Positions 11,131-24,696 are shown, counted from the first letter of the stretch. The stretch is DNA of 64,000 bases from Alentia gelatinosa (GCA_950022655.1 OX465579.1:45549950-45613949), one strand, 5' to 3'. Made by a program: numbers and translations. The notes: generated from the letters alone by a model not told the origin.

Positions 11131-12340
11131 GAATATCACGTGTCTGCAAAAATAGTTGGCAAGGTTATCCGAGTGTGCCCAGTGCCTACGCCGTTTCCGC
11201 TGACTCGATCTCTTGCTGAGGCTATTTGCTAGAAAATGTATAGCAGCAGCCATACCATAGCACCATGGTCGGCCGTGTATCGTGGCTATAATGTTATCCT
11301 TGGCCGTTGTTTCTCGATGGGACTTTTTTCTAGCCGTGTTGATGTATGAATGTATGAAATAACACCACTCACAGTTGTGCCCGACTCTATTAGTGAAGAC
11401 GAGGCTAAAAAACCTAGCTCACAATTAGAAGACCAACATAACGTATCAATATTGCCTCAAACCAATCACAAAAATACCTCGATGTCTGTTGTGAAGAAAA
11501 TAACAAAAAATCAAAATGAGAAATTATCTTTTAGCGTTGATAGTCATTGAAACAGAAGAGTTCTGATTATAATACTGACTGGTGGGTCTGAGAATATCAT
11601 GTTACCTATAACTTTACATGGTTTCTGTACAGTGTCACTTGATATGGACTTTAATAATCACCGAACACTTGTCACAGTAGAATGCTTTTTTGGTTACCGA
11701 TGTACTGTTGTTCATACAGAAGAAGCGTAGTATTTTCATGTAATGGCCCAGAATATGGTTCTGTACCACAACGTTTGTACAACACATTGTAGGTCACACC
11801 AGAGACATCTCTCTGAACAATGAGTATTTTACCTTGTTATACTTACTATACGCCGTTGGTTGAATTGAACACATTTGTTTCTTGGTTTTTAAATCAAAAG
11901 TATTTGTAACAAAAAGCTTTAAACACTTCACCCACCCTACGTGGTGTGGGAAGTTGGACGATGGTGATTTTTATGGTTATAATTATGATTATTATCATAT
12001 CTGGTTAAGACTTGGAATTGTCAATCATGCAAAAAAAAGAAAATAATAAAACAGTCTCCGATTGAGATTATATATCATCATGTGTGTGATAATATCAGGC
12101 CCTCTGATGGCGGGTATGGGGAAAATGCCCGTCAGGTTGTAACTGGTCAGACAGCGCCCTCTGTCTGTGTATATACGCCCTCCCCCCTAGCGGTGGATCT
12201 GGGATCAAAGCCTGGGGGCGTGGTCTGGCCCAGTGGGTCTGTTAGAGAGAGGATCCACCGGTGCTGATGGGGGGTGGAATGGGGGTTAGGGGGTAATTTG
12301 TGTCTGTAGGTGCAGTGTTTACAGGGTGTATAGTGCGCTC
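11131..12340. other. Intergenic, no gene seen
   Basis: AT-rich with scattered A runs. A 66-codon ATG frame at 11350-11550 encodes a polar Ser/Lys-rich sequence, but it has no recognisable domain or partner exon. Confidence 0.45.
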
Positions 12341-13490
12341 CGGTGCAGCAGCTGGTATGGGAGGGGGTGGGGGTGTTGGGGGAGGTAGCGGCGGCGGTGG
12401 TGGGAGTGGGCAGATGCCAACCTGAGCCGGGTGACTGGCAGCTGGGTCCGCCTGGCGTACTACTACTACCAGCTAAATGCTGGCCCACCATTGGCTACCG
12501 CCGGATCAGACGGATCAGCTCTTCTATCAGCACCAGCGGGGCCCGCCGGGCGGCCGAGGCGCCGGGCGCCGCCCCGCCGTACTCCGGGGAGTGGCGCCCG
12601 GCGCCCCGCGGTGCTTGATCCGACGCCCCTACCCACCCCCCCCCCCCCCCCCCCCCCCCCCCCACTGCCACACTCGCCTTTCCCGGGCGGCGGGTCAGGC
12701 GGCCGTGTCGGACAGACTGTACCTGTCAGGGAGCGGGTCCCTGCGCCGGGGCGCGCCGTCATCCGCCGCCCGCCGTGCTGACTCCCAGGCGGGGCGTCGC
12801 GGCGGGCGGCAGGATCGGCATACGCCGCCCGCCAGGCCTTCAACACCGTCCGGCCCCCTCCAGGCGGACTCGCCGTTAGATCCGTGGGGCTGAGCCAGTC
12901 GGCACGGAGGTGGCGGGCGCGGCGCTAAGCCTGTCATCGGGGCTTCCCTTGAGGGCGAGAACAGGAGAGAGCAGGAGGGTGGGAGGGTACTGGGGTGGGT
13001 GAGTGCAGAGTGCAGTGGCTTTGCTAAGGTGGCCTCTGTGACCCCGGGTCAAGGTCACGCTCCTGTCGTGTTTAGGTCAGCACCCTGATTGACACTGGGG
13101 TCGAGGCGCCACCTGCAGGCCGCGAGGGGCAATTTGCCCTACCCTCCAACACTAACCCCCACCTCATCCCCGCCCTAAGTCACCCTCCCTCCCTCCCCAC
13201 GCGCGAGAGTGATGGTGAGAGGGTAGGGGAAGCAGAGATAGAACACACCGTGCACTCCCCAACCGCCTCACTCCACCCTACCTTAGCATTGTCCACCCAG
13301 GTACTACCTGAGGGGCACGGGGTGGTGGCAGGTGATCGGGACCAGGCCAGCCATATATTACCCCCGCGCCCGGCGCGTACGTCCTGCACGCCCGCCGACC
13401 ATCGCCAGTCCTGGCGGTGTGGTCGAGTTGCGCTGACGAACTCCACGCCAGGCACGGCGCTTTTATCAGGATCTACGCTTGATGAATGAT
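12341..13490. promoter_or_regulatory. CpG-rich island with 28-nt poly-C tract
   Basis: The strongest GC/CpG-rich stretch of the window, densest from 12500 to 12930. It is interrupted by a run of 28 C at 12636-12663. Overlapping frames on both strands are all Pro/Arg/Gly-rich, which GC composition alone explains. It may be an orphan CpG-island promoter or regulatory hub. Confidence 0.4.
12636..12663. repeat. Poly-C tract (28 C)
   Basis: Uninterrupted run of 28 C on the + strand inside the CpG-rich island. Its length may be unreliable in the assembly. Confidence 0.95.
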
Positions 13491-14100
13491 CTCTGTAATC
13501 TGCGGTTCGTCAGGGCTGAACCACCACACCCCCGGACCCCCTTCAGTTCACCTCCAAAACACTATTTGCAGCCTGAAAAGGTTCCAAAAGCCCTCCTACT
13601 TACTTACCCCACCTGCCTGAAATTCCCATCCGACTTCCATACAGCACCTTTAACAGGAGAAACACCCAGCTAGCACTAGACGTGCTACTCGGATGGTTTC
13701 ATAACAGGTGTGCGCAAAGAGCTATGAGAGTCGGCTTGGAATATTCAGCCAACACTTAGATGAAGGGGTGACGAGGGTAGAGGGGGCAGAGAGAAAAAGA
13801 TCGATGTCTAGAGTCAGGATCACACCATGATGACATGAATTGATAAGGTACAACATAAATACTACACAAAAATACCCTTGCCAAAAAGCGTGTACAGGTT
13901 CTTCTTTCTGTTTGGTCGTTGTAGGGAGCATATAACAGAGACTGGAGACCCCTGGTCGAGGGAGGGTCGGCACCTGTACTATTATACTGTTGTTGTGGAG
14001 ATATAAGCCTGGCCTCCCCCCAGCAGGTCCCCCGTCTCTGATGTAGCAGCAGCGGTCTTGATAGGATCCAGGCCATAGACGGCCGCTAAATCACGAGCTA
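13491..14100. other. Intergenic, no gene seen
   Basis: Mixed composition with no recognisable exon, RNA gene or repeat. Confidence 0.5.
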
Positions 14101-14137
14101 CTCACACCTTGAATCGCTCGCCCCGTGATGCCGCGAA

Positions 14138-14163
14138 CAGCTCGCCTCCCCCGCGGCGAGCTG
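14138..14163. other. Perfect 9-bp GC-rich hairpin
   Basis: CAGCTCGCC (14138-14146) and GGCGAGCTG (14155-14163) form a perfect stem with an 8-nt loop, within a short CpG-rich patch (about 14100-14220). Confidence 0.55.
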
Positions 14164-14230
14164 CTCCCAAATGAATATATGGGTGTATTAAGGATGCGCT
14201 TTGACACGGGCACGCTCGCCTGTCTCCAAT

Positions 14231-17200
14231 ACTGCAGTCAAAAACCCTCAAACCCACTCAGTGGTGCTTGTAAGGCTTCACACAGAGACATGGGCGACAA
14301 TACACAAAATTGTTTTATCATTGCTGCTACTTGCTCCATACAACGACAGGGAATTGTAGAAGCAGAAATGTGTGTTTTTTAAATCTTGTACTTATGATAA
14401 TGATGAGACGTGTATTTTATCAAAACAAAAATCAAAGTGCCATTGTGACAGATACGTAGGCTATACCAAAGGTTTTTCTTTTTCTGGTAAAGGTGGCTAT
14501 GGCTGACCCATGGTTAATCCAACAGAGGGCTCCACCACTGAGGCTTTACTAACATAATACATGCTGATGTAACGTTGTTGTGATTGTACAACGTTGATCT
14601 AGATTATATGTGTTTGTGCCATTGATATGTTCAGTATGTCCGTCTAATTGCATGGACTCTTTTTTCAAAGAAAAAGAACACAATCTAAAATCATCCTCAC
14701 AATGCCTCTTTTGTATCGTGCAGAGAGCTTGCCAGTCTTCACCACCTCAAAGCACCTGACATGAAATACCTCCAAAATATTGTCAAACATTGCTGTGAAG
14801 CTAGTAAGACTTTCAAAACCTATTTTTAGGGCGATTTTTTTTATGTCAACTTACTGAGTTTTTAATAGACATTGATGAAAAAATGAAAACGTCCTTCCGG
14901 CTGCTGGTGCTGGTGTGGGTCACCTTCCGGTAGGTGGGGCAGCGGACTTCCGGGCAGAGCTTTCATGTAATATATTTCACAGGAACGCTGTCTTGCCTGC
15001 TTGATGGTGGCACCTATATACCAGGCCAAGGCCCTGAATGGGAAGAGTGATACGCCGCGGCTCTCAACCCTAAAGGGTGGTATAGATCATGGGGTATCCA
15101 TACACACCCCCACAAACATAGAGCTCTATTGAAAACACTGCAGATGGCCAAAGGTAGCGTTCTTGATCATGTTCAATTTTACCCGTTTGTCATCCAGTAC
15201 CATACCCATGTAGCGTAGAAAGACTAAGGTAAATGACCGCTGGTAGTGTTCTCCCTTTCGTGATGGACAGTGTTTGCATTATGAAGTTCCCAGATTGTAA
15301 GTTCTAGAATGGATATTATATATGTTGTTATATTTAAGGGCCCGGCCCATGTGATTGGACGGACTGTACCGGCTACTGGTGCATTGTATACTCAGTCTAT
15401 ACATAAAGACTGAAACCTGAAAGCTTTACATAACTATGAACCACATAGTATTGATGTATGATATATTATGATTAGAAGAATAAAATAAGTTATTATTGTA
15501 AACAATGAAATGGTGTATCAGCTTGATTTTCTTTTTTGTAAAAAAAATATATATATACATAAATACACATAGGATGCGTTTTTCTTTGTAAAAACTAATG
15601 ATAGATGCAAGAGAAGCGAACTATATAGTTACCCAGAATTTGTAGTAGATCGGCCCTCTAATGTTGTATTATACACACTGTCAAAGTGCCAAGACTTGGC
15701 TAAAGAACCTGCCGAACTCCGTATGGTGAAGACGTCTATTGTTTCAATATGGCTGCTCCTCTTATTCGTTTCAACTCAGCTGGATGCGTAGCTATTGAAC
15801 TGGTTCTGTCGTGCATAGACCTAATTGTTATTGTTATTTATTTGCAATGATGTATGTCTTCGTAGACCTTTAGAGCTAACTGTAATGTGTAAAGAAAAGA
15901 ATGAGAATTGGTGAAGCCACCTGGGATGGCCTTTCTATTATAACATTATTAGAGAGTACTAAACCAACCAACGTTTTACATGTCTATGACTTCAGGGATA
16001 TGCATCTTATAGAAAAAGAAAAAAGGGAAAACACTGGTCCTAGTGAATTATATTTGATTGATGTAATGCTGTCTACTTATTAATATCTTCATGTTTTGAA
16101 GATTTTTTTTAGTAAAACACAGGAAGGTGATATTGGATGGTTTTAAATGATGAAGCGGTGAGAGCGCACCACAAGGTTAACACTGACACACAGCCACAGA
16201 TACAAATGACGTGGTCAGAGTGCATGTAATGATAATTCGGTGGTCGCTGCACAGGGCCTGGCCATTGACACAGGTCACTGTATATAATGGCCCCACTAGA
16301 CTCCATTCTTGAATATATTATGGTAAAGATAATGGTCGTATCAATGATGAGGATGGTGATGATACTAATGAGCAGTGAAAATGCTAGTAATGTAAGTTCC
16401 TCTATATTACTTATTACGTACTTATTGCACATGTTCGAGTCGTGGACTTGGTATTCAGAGTTTAACCAGAAACCAACTGAAGTATGTATGTACAAGAAAT
16501 AGCACTCTTTGCCCTTTATAGTCAGTATCAGTGCTTTAGGCGTAAGTTGACTATAGTGACCCCTTGCCCCATGTCGTTTATAATCCCTTTATTCCTGTTC
16601 GCTGTGAGAGCCGTTTTCTTTTTGATCTGTTATTCTTCATGTTAATTCTAATCTGTGGTGTAAATCAACAAAGTATGATATGATAATAACTACATGTAAA
16701 TGTACATGCCTCAAAGCTTTAACCCATTGTACCACTATACTTCGACTATACTTCTACTACTACTAATACTAATGTTTAATCCTCCATTGCATACCACCGA
16801 AGGCCCACTGTGGGCCACTGGCGCCCCTGGTGGCAATAGTGAGTAGAACAATAATATACTGCATGAATCAATGAAGAACATGTACACAACCTAAGTCGAG
16901 TCATGCCTATTTTCATATGATTATCATATTGCAATGTATTTTTGTATAGTGGAGTGAACTTTTTGCACTGACGTCTGGCCATGGTGTTCAAAAGTAGACA
17001 AATAAAATGAGTTTTGGTGATGATGGAGTATATAATTGGTTTTGGTTGTTCTTTCTCTTTATCGTTTCAATAACGTACTTATTATGTGACTGATTCTTAT
17101 TTTACCATTACCATAATTTTCCATTTGTGAACTTATCTCTTTCGCCCAAGTCATGAATACGTAGGCACGATGATTATAATTACCAACTCGAACGACGCCA

Positions 17201-17810
17201 GTTTCATCTGCGACTATTTACATAGCCCAATTATTTTTTACGTAATTGCAGCAATTCTTTATTATGAAATACGGTCCTTTATATTTATCTAGCCCTATTC
17301 AATATGCAGTTTTATCTAATTCTATGTTTGAGAAGCAGCCCAGCAGCATAACATGATATTAGTCATGTACGCCTGCTATATCCGGACATGTTTTACTGGT
17401 CCTATTTTCCTAACACGATTTCGAAACGGATCATGCTATCTAAGTCAAAATGATAATAGATTGTTCACCGAGAAAACACATTGGACGGAAATGGGATATA
17501 CGCGATTGTTGATGGTATTATTTATATAAAACACAGGACTCTCCTCTAGGCCCCGCACGTTCCTCGGGAAGAAACACTATTTCAAACGGAATATATAAAA
17601 GGAGCCTGCCTGGGGAAGTGTTAATGTTTATCTTGTCTGTTTTATATATACACAAATCTAACTTATCTAAGGTGAATAAACACTCGAGAATGAGGTCGAA
17701 GTAGAAGTGTCATACATGGCATACTTTGAGACCAAAGAACAAACGAATACTACTATATCTGTCATATCACGCTATTAGCAACAACAAGAAATACAGTAAA
17801 CTTGCTTCCC
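14231..17810. other. Long AT-rich intergenic stretch
   Basis: No gene is supported. It contains A/T runs near 15540, direct short repeats of ACT near 16750, and several ATG frames under 75 codons without features. A homeodomain-like ATTATAATTACC lies near 17171. Confidence 0.5.
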
Positions 17811-18060
17811 GTGCACCGGAATGACTGCTTCCCTATAAGCCCCGGCCTCGCGGCGCCTAGATCCTTTCAGAAACCTAGGCTGGCAGGCTGACGTTTGTCA
17901 ATGCAGCACCGGGCGAAGGTTTTGTCAGCTTGGTAAGACGAGGCCAGGGGAACGGGTCTGAGAAGTTTGCCGAGCCGGACAGAGCCATTAGACCGTCAGC
18001 ATGTGATCCGGCTACTCGTCGAGCCGCTCTGAGCTCCTCCCCGCACTACGCGCCGGAGGA
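17811..18060. promoter_or_regulatory. GC-rich block, possible conserved element
   Basis: A 250-bp GC/CpG-rich block with abrupt edges between AT-rich flanks. It includes the small inverted repeat GCCTAG/CTAGGC near 17856-17881. There is no coding frame. Regulatory function is inferred only from composition. Confidence 0.25.
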
Positions 18061-18840
18061 AGTGTGAGGGGCTGGGTGAGAAGGGGTAAGGTGGTAGGAG
18101 AGAGAAGGGGAAGTGAGGACGGGTTGGGTGTTGGGTGCTGGCTGACTGGCTGGCTGACAGGTTGGGTAGTTCCGTTTTATATAGCAATATGCCCAGCATC
18201 CTGTCAGCGTCTTAACTTTTTACACGCTACTTCTGAGTTGTTCTTGTCTCACACAAAGCGTGTATGACAGTGGTGTTTTTCACCATCCACTTCTATCTAC
18301 TCACCATGCCACCTTCCCGCCATCTCACTTCTATCTGTCTGTCTCACTTTCTTTCCTGTCTGTTATCGTTACGGTATCTTCAACCTTCATGATAGTTCTC
18401 GATCTTTGTTTATGTGGTGCTCTTTCACTCACTATGTACTACGTCTTTGTTTCTTGTCTTTTACGTCCATCGCTTTACTGTACATACAAATTGCTGTTAG
18501 ATATCTATATCCATCCTCGTGTTATCACATGGCCCCACTCATTTATATATTCTGTAGATATATTCTCTTTTATTGATTTCTGGACCATTATGAACCCCCA
18601 TGGGTCTTTTTCACTTCACTGACTCCTTAGCTTATAACCTCATATGAACTCAGTATGATTAATTATTATAGACCAGGGTTTCATTTCATCCTTTATGGGA
18701 TGACCTTTGTATGTCGTTTGGAACTGTTATTCATAGATTTTGAATTATGTAGATCCTAGAAAAAAACGTCAGGTCAAAAAGGTTACAGAATTGTAAAGGT
18801 CATACCGTATAACACAACTAGGAGCAAATAGTATGTTCGT
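18061..18840. other. Intergenic, no gene seen
   Basis: G-rich at first (to about 18160), then C/T-rich. The hydrophobic open frame at 18260-18622 reflects T-rich composition and has no supporting feature. Confidence 0.45.
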
Positions 18841-19187
18841 CATTGATAAATAAGCGTGTAATTATAAATGAATAATAATTGAAAGGTTAGAGTTAATCTC
18901 AGCCTTTGGATAGTTTTCTTTAACCCACTTGCACCCAGGCAGCTTGCCATTTCTGCAACTGCCTATCCAGGATCCAGACACATCATGCACCAGCGGGTCT
19001 TGAGGTATTTTGGTCTTGGGTGATTGGTCATGGTCAGCTGGCCACACTGAGACACTGGCTCCCTGCTCTGTTCTCAATATCACAGTGAATAGTACACATT
19101 TAATCAAGGGATAGTTTGTTTTCAGTACCCTGACAGTCTATAACTTCTAGATGATGTATATAGGGTGTGCAAGCACGCTCTAAGAAG
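18841..19187. repeat. Tandem duplication, copy 1
   Basis: This copy starts CATTGATAAATAAGC and ends CAAGCACGCTCTAAGAAG. The same ordered blocks recur about 470 bp downstream, including GTGATTGGTCATGGTCAGCTG-type (a 20-nt core), ATCACAGTGAATAG and GTATATAGGG. The copies have diverged by substitutions and small indels. Confidence 0.85.
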
Positions 19188-19306
19188 GGAAAATGTAGCA
19201 TGCATGCGCGAGTGAACAATCGGTTGATAAGAAGTAGTAGTATAAGAGAGTAGCATTTATCTAAGAGTAAATGACCCATATAACGAAGAGCAAGTCTAAT
19301 GATCAT

Positions 19307-19668
19307 CATTGATAAATGAGCACGCAATTATGAATGAATAACATAATAATTTATAAAGTTTTAGGTTTATTAAGTCTATGGGTCATTTTCAACTCACATG
19401 CACACAGTCAACTCACTTCTACAACAGCCAGTCTAGGGCATATAAATCACCAGTGGGTCAATGAGGTATTTCGGTCTCTAGTGATTGGTCATGGTCAGCT
19501 GCATGGGCATGCTTCGAAGACCTTAAGACACTATCACCTTACTCCTTTCCCCCTATCACAGTGAATAGCACGCATATAATAGTTTTCTGGCAGCACGCTG
19601 GAAGTCTTAATGTGAACGCTCTGACCTTTAGGCAATGTATATAGGGCGTACAAGCACGCTCTAATAAG
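19307..19668. repeat. Tandem duplication, copy 2
   Basis: Second copy of the unit at 18841-19187, same orientation, starting CATTGATAAATGAGC and ending near CAAGCACGCTCTAATAAG. It is separated from copy 1 by about 120 bp. Neither copy codes for protein. Confidence 0.85.
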
Positions 19669-20398
19669 AACAGTAATTTACCCCCATTACATACACACAA
19701 CCTTAAATCACGTGAAACAATCAATTTGTCATGAGTGAGAACCGATGAAAATCGGAATTACACCCAATGGCGGGAAACCCAATGTATGAAATACACCGCC
19801 AAGGTCACTATACATAGATCACAATACATAGTCATTGACCTCAGTTATTGTTTTCCTAGTATATATCATGAGCTGAATGTAGGTGCGTCAGTCAACTTGG
19901 ATACACGATAACAGTGACGTTGTCTTTGCTTCAGATTACCTTTGTGTATATCTGGCTATGTGTATTTCTATGGGTGCTTCTCTACCACGTTATAGTGTCT
20001 GATGTACATTAGTGCGAACCAGAGAGCGCGGCGGTGTTTTTTACCTGAATGATCTGATACTTCGGACAGCTCTCACTGTTACCGCTATTGTCCATCAATC
20101 TGATAACGATCGGGAAGTCCTTAGTAACTTGGATATATATAATGCTAGAAATCTTAAGAAATTATTATTTAGGTATCACAATGCGACGTTAAAAATGGTG
20201 GTGAATGTATATAGAAATATTGACCGAGGTTGTTTTTTGTACTGAGTATACTATCGACGAAGGTGCAGTATAACATGCACTCATACAAAAAATTCCTATT
20301 CATATTACTATACTTTAACGTTTTTCACTTTAAAAAGACAATCTGTATAGAATGGATGACACACAGGATATAAACCATTGAGAACGGACTGCAATACT

Positions 20399-20404
<6 letters not shown>
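19669..20404. other. Intergenic, no gene seen
   Basis: AT-rich, with a small CCGAT/ATCGG hairpin near 19741-19755. A 77-codon frame at 20012-20245 shows no domain. Confidence 0.45.

Positions 20405-20475
<71 letters not shown>
20405..20475. repeat. (TA)n microsatellite
   Basis: About 35 TA units. The open frames across it encode alternating Tyr-Ile and are artefacts of the repeat. Confidence 0.97.
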
Positions 20476-20477
<2 letters not shown>

Positions 20478-20880
20478 ATGGTATAGTTCAGACCTGTGTT
20501 GCTGTATAGCATGTGTTGCTTTTCCAGCGTTGCCGATTACAGCCAATGCGCGTTGCAGGGAAAGGTCGCATGGCCTGTCTCACCATACGTTGGTAGAGCA
20601 ACTCAGAGACTGAGTCTTACACTGCTATCGTTCCCACTCTTCCATGAACTCCGTCCCTAATTACACACACAGCTCCCAGGTGCTAGTCTGACACGTGCCA
20701 CTATAATATACCAACACATATAAAACCTAATATCAACAAACCTAAAAGCGTCCAAATGGGTTAGACCACGGAGAAATGTGAGCAATGGAAGCCCTGTTTG
20801 CATGCCTTGTCGTGAGAAGGGGGTGGCGGAGGTAGTGGCAGGACTTGCGGTAAGAGTATTGGTCAATCGCCATGTTATAA
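20476..20880. other. Intergenic, no gene seen
   Basis: Mixed-composition DNA between the microsatellite and the next CpG-rich block, with no recognisable feature. Confidence 0.45.
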
Positions 20881-21115
20881 ACTCGGTGACCTGCATGCCC
20901 GTCTGCGCGCCTCGCACCGCGCCGCCCGTCGATAGCCCAGGAATAGACGGCTATAAATATAATATCGGCAGCGCGAGATATCGGCGCCGCGGGCCGCGCG
21001 GCCTCTATGCAGCGCGGTGTTAACATGGGCGCGCCGATGGCACCTATTATCGACGACGCCCGGGCGGCCCGCGTACCGAACCCGGAGGACAAGACTGCGG
21101 TAGGCGGTATAGCGT
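20881..21115. promoter_or_regulatory. CpG-rich island with TATA/MEF2-like motif
   Basis: Dense CpG (CGCGCC, GCCGCGGGCCGCGCGG). CTATAAATATAATA near 20950 resembles a TATA box or a MEF2 site. No exon with a clear start and splice donor follows, so the call rests on composition and that motif. Confidence 0.35.
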
Positions 21116-23540
21116 GTAGGGTGAGTACGGTGTCCGCTGTCTTGTATCTGTTAAGTGTGTCAGTGGTGTATCTCAGGGAGAATTGTTCACATAGAAATCT
21201 AATTGTGGTGTGGTCAGTATGTCCATACGGTCAATTGATGAGAAGAGAGACTATAATAGACTCCCTGAGTCAACCAAGCAGTTTCACGATTAACAATTGC
21301 TCTAAAAAGTTACTTGTATATATTACTTGTGAATATTTGTAAATAAACTTCTTTTCTAAATGCTATAACATTCATCGGCTAGTCGGAGTCATCTATTGAA
21401 ATGCGATTAGATTGCATAGAATGGGTGACGAGGCTTTTTGTAAAATATATATGATTGTGGTAGTGATATTGATGTTTGATGTTGTAGCAACTGCCAGGTT
21501 CATACCGTATACATCTATGAACGTGCAGAACCAAGGTACATATTCTTTGTTATCATATATATCCATCATACAAATATAATGATCCTTTTTTTATACAATA
21601 TCCACATTTCAGAGACATCAATACTTTGTCGATATCTATATTGTTTCATATTACATATGGTTTATTTGGGCATCAGTTGTAAAATATATATAACATATTT
21701 CTACAAATGCAATAAAAGATAGATGTGTCTAATCACATCAACTCTGGTGTGTAAATGGCTTGCCGAGCTCAGCCTACCAGCCTCTAGCCTCCCCTGCAAC
21801 TCCCCTGCACCCCCACACAAAACGCCCTCTCCGTGAAGCCATAAGGACACGCCTCACTGGCTTTATTGTTCATTTGTCAAATTCAATGTGGCTTCTGTAT
21901 TTTCCACTCTCCCAAACCCATGCCCCCGTTCGACCCACCCATCATCCCATCTCGGTGCTCACCCGGCCCCTCCTACCCCTTGCCTGTGCCGCCATCGCCG
22001 CTCTCTAAAAATGGTCATTTGCGTGACCGGCAGTGAGGCAGAGAGAGGATGACAACGTCTTGTGGAGATCAATGGCCTTCACAAAGAGGACGGGGCCTGG
22101 CTGTGCTATAGTTTCAATATTCAATATGGATCAGGATCCTAACTCCCCATCCACGTCTCCCTCGTAGCCATCCCTCTCCCTGCTGCCCTGCCCCTCCCCC
22201 ACAATCCACCCCAGCCCCCATCAGCTTACCTTCCCGCCAACGCCCGCCCACCTTTTCCCTGCCCCAGTCTCTTGCAGCTCGCCACTGGCCGTGACCACCC
22301 CCTCCCCCATCGCGCCCCCTCCCCCAGTGGTCGGCATGCACGCGCCGCTTATCACTTGTTCCCACGAGGAGAATGTGTCCACACATCTGTTCCCTACCCC
22401 TCTCGACTGGGAGCATGCTTCTGCAGAAGGCAGGGAGCGGCCGGCCCTGGACAGCCCAAGGTCCACCCACCCGCTCACCCACCCACCCAGCCCCCACCCG
22501 CCTGGCCGCCCTCCCACTCACCCCTGCCGCATTGACGCATGTGACGGACGTGAGGTCAGACTATCGTGTCCTAGTTTCTCTTATCGAAGTTTGATACAAA
22601 AGGATCTCCACAATTTTGTTAGGTCTATCTGTGTTTCTCCAATAGCTTGAGGTAGATTCCCTTATCACCTATTTTGTGACTCATACAACCCCTGACTCTG
22701 ATCAACAATGATTATGATGTCGTGTTGATTAGCATCACCTAGATATAGATATAACTGATATTTCATAAAATGAAATATATGAATAAATCATAAATGAAAT
22801 GACTTAATTTGAGCATTATTTCAAAACGTGTTTTCAATTGCATATCGATTTTCTGTCACATAAGATATGATATATCATTCTAAACATATAACATTAATAA
22901 GCAAAAATTTGAATTTTTTTATTACTACATGCATTTTATATAAAGTATATCTACTGACTTAGGAATATCAAATTGTAAAAAATGAAAATGATATATAAGT
23001 TGTTTTCATAGCGATTTCCTTTTAGCATTAGGGGAAAGGTCATAATTACTATAATCGACTGATATTCAGCAGCTGAGAGTAAATCTGGTATTATTGGATG
23101 TCATATTAGAAACTTAAATGTCGCTCTGAGTAACATGTGCAGGTGTGGGGATGGGCCTGGTGTAGCTGACCTATACTGAGAAGAACGTATGAAACAAACA
23201 GCTCGATGTCTCACTCGAGGTACGACCTAGTTGTAGACACAGCTAATCGGCGAGTCACTCGTACTTTGTACGTGTCGACTCACACGTGGCCGGAGCCTGG
23301 GGGACTGTGTAGACAGGGGAGATCACAGTCCGCGTACACACAGACAGACACAGACAAGAAGAGCAACTCCAGAGCAGCTCCAGTCCCTTACCGGGGCCCA
23401 GGGTCCGACTACTCTAAACTACGCACTATAGGCAGGATACAAAGACAGTTCTCCGGTATCATTTCCCGTCCACAAAGGCAGTCCCGTATATCTCTATCAT
23501 AAAGCGGCTCGCCCTAGTAATGAGGTCAGTTGTAGCTCGC
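21116..23540. other. Intergenic, with a C-rich strand-asymmetric part
   Basis: AT-rich except for about 21780-22560, where the + strand is strongly C-rich and G-poor over long runs (many CCC, CACCC and CCACC). Frames through it are Pro-rich and look compositional. No gene or transposon was recognised. Confidence 0.45.
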
Positions 23541-23790
23541 CGCTCTCCGAGCAGCTCGTCCTGAGCTGACAGCAGTCAATTGGCCCCCCAGGTCCAGCCG
23601 CGCCGCCACCCGCCGCCCGCCGTCTGCCGCCCCTCGCCGTCGACCGCCCTCACTCAGCCACCAACCACCCGCCGCCCGCCGCTCTCAGGCTATGGCAGGG
23701 ACGCGCCCCCGCGACCTGCGGGCGTGCGGCCTACGCGCCCTAGCGGCCGTTACTGTCAGCTTCGGGCATGCTCGACGGGCCTATCATCAC
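23541..23790. promoter_or_regulatory. CpG-rich block
   Basis: GC/CpG-rich with repeated CCGCCCGCC-type words and a CAATTGG motif at its left edge. There is no splice-supported coding frame. Confidence 0.3.
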
Positions 23791-23929
23791 CCCATCCCCT
23801 GCCATTCTCCACAACACACCCAATAGACAGGATCGCTGGGAACACACTGGAGCTGGGGCTGTGTGTGGTCAGCTACGTCGACGTCGCGACACTTGTCTAT
23901 CGTCAGGTGATAAGACGTGAAGGGAAGAG

Positions 23930-24480
23930 CCACGGGCTTAAGGGCTGAGGGTGGAGAACAAGGTATGGAGACCCAGGAGATGATGGTGGAAGATGGAGGT
24001 CATAGGATGGAAGGTTAAATGCGAAGAATCAAATAAAGGGGCTTGATAGTGTAGGGCAGAGAACAGAGGGTTCCTGACCAACGGAAAAGGGCTTGGAGTG
24101 GAAGGCTGGGTATGGATTCCATAAGGTGAACGACTACTGGTTAAGATTGAAGATAGAGGGTGGCTTATGGCGGATTGGGGAAGGTACAGGGATCATGGAC
24201 CGAGGGCCGATTGTGAATACCCAAAGGCAAAGGGTTGAGAGGGGAGTACAGCAAATTTGGGGGGTCGAAAAAGAGTTCAGATGGTAGGAATTAGGGTGGA
24301 GGGCTGAAAGACGAGGTCCTGTTAGAGAGCAAAAGTAGAAGACGAAGGTTGCAGACCAGAGAACAGAAGTCAAGCTAAGTCACATGGTGATTAGGAGAGG
24401 GTGGGCCAAGTGGTGTGGGGAAGAAATAGAGAGCGGTAGGGGAGTATGATAATAGTCCTGCAAGAAGACGTCAGGCAAGT
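23930..24480. other. Purine-rich, CpG-poor tract
   Basis: Over about 550 bp the + strand is dominated by G and A (repeated words such as GAGGGTGGAG and GGAAGG), with few CpG. It looks like an old degenerate purine satellite, or DNA able to form triplexes or R-loops. No coding sequence is credible. Confidence 0.5.
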
Positions 24481-24694
24481 GGACAATATGTATTCAGGAT
24501 GGTATGTGGATGGAATACGGCAGTTGTAAATTCACATACAGCAGTTGGTGATCCATCTATAAAAGTGACCAACAGGTGAAAGGTAGCTGGACGGTTGAAC
24601 AGGGTGGCATTTATGTAATGTGTGGCTCAAGACTAAATAGCTGCTTTTAGGTGCACATGATTCCTAGATGCTTGGCAGCATTGTATGAAAGACA

Positions 24695-24696
<2 letters not shown>

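Noticed and set aside
11350..11550. 66-codon polar ATG frame
   Set aside because: Protein-like in composition but isolated, with no splice signal or domain.
12466..12893. Pro/Arg/Gly-rich frames on both strands in the CpG island
   Set aside because: Several overlapping frames are open at once, as expected from stop-poor GC-rich DNA; no start context, domain or splice sites.
20325..20546. Open frames of alternating Tyr-Ile over the (TA)n tracts (also near 24.7 and 33.1 kb)
   Set aside because: Pure translation of a dinucleotide repeat.
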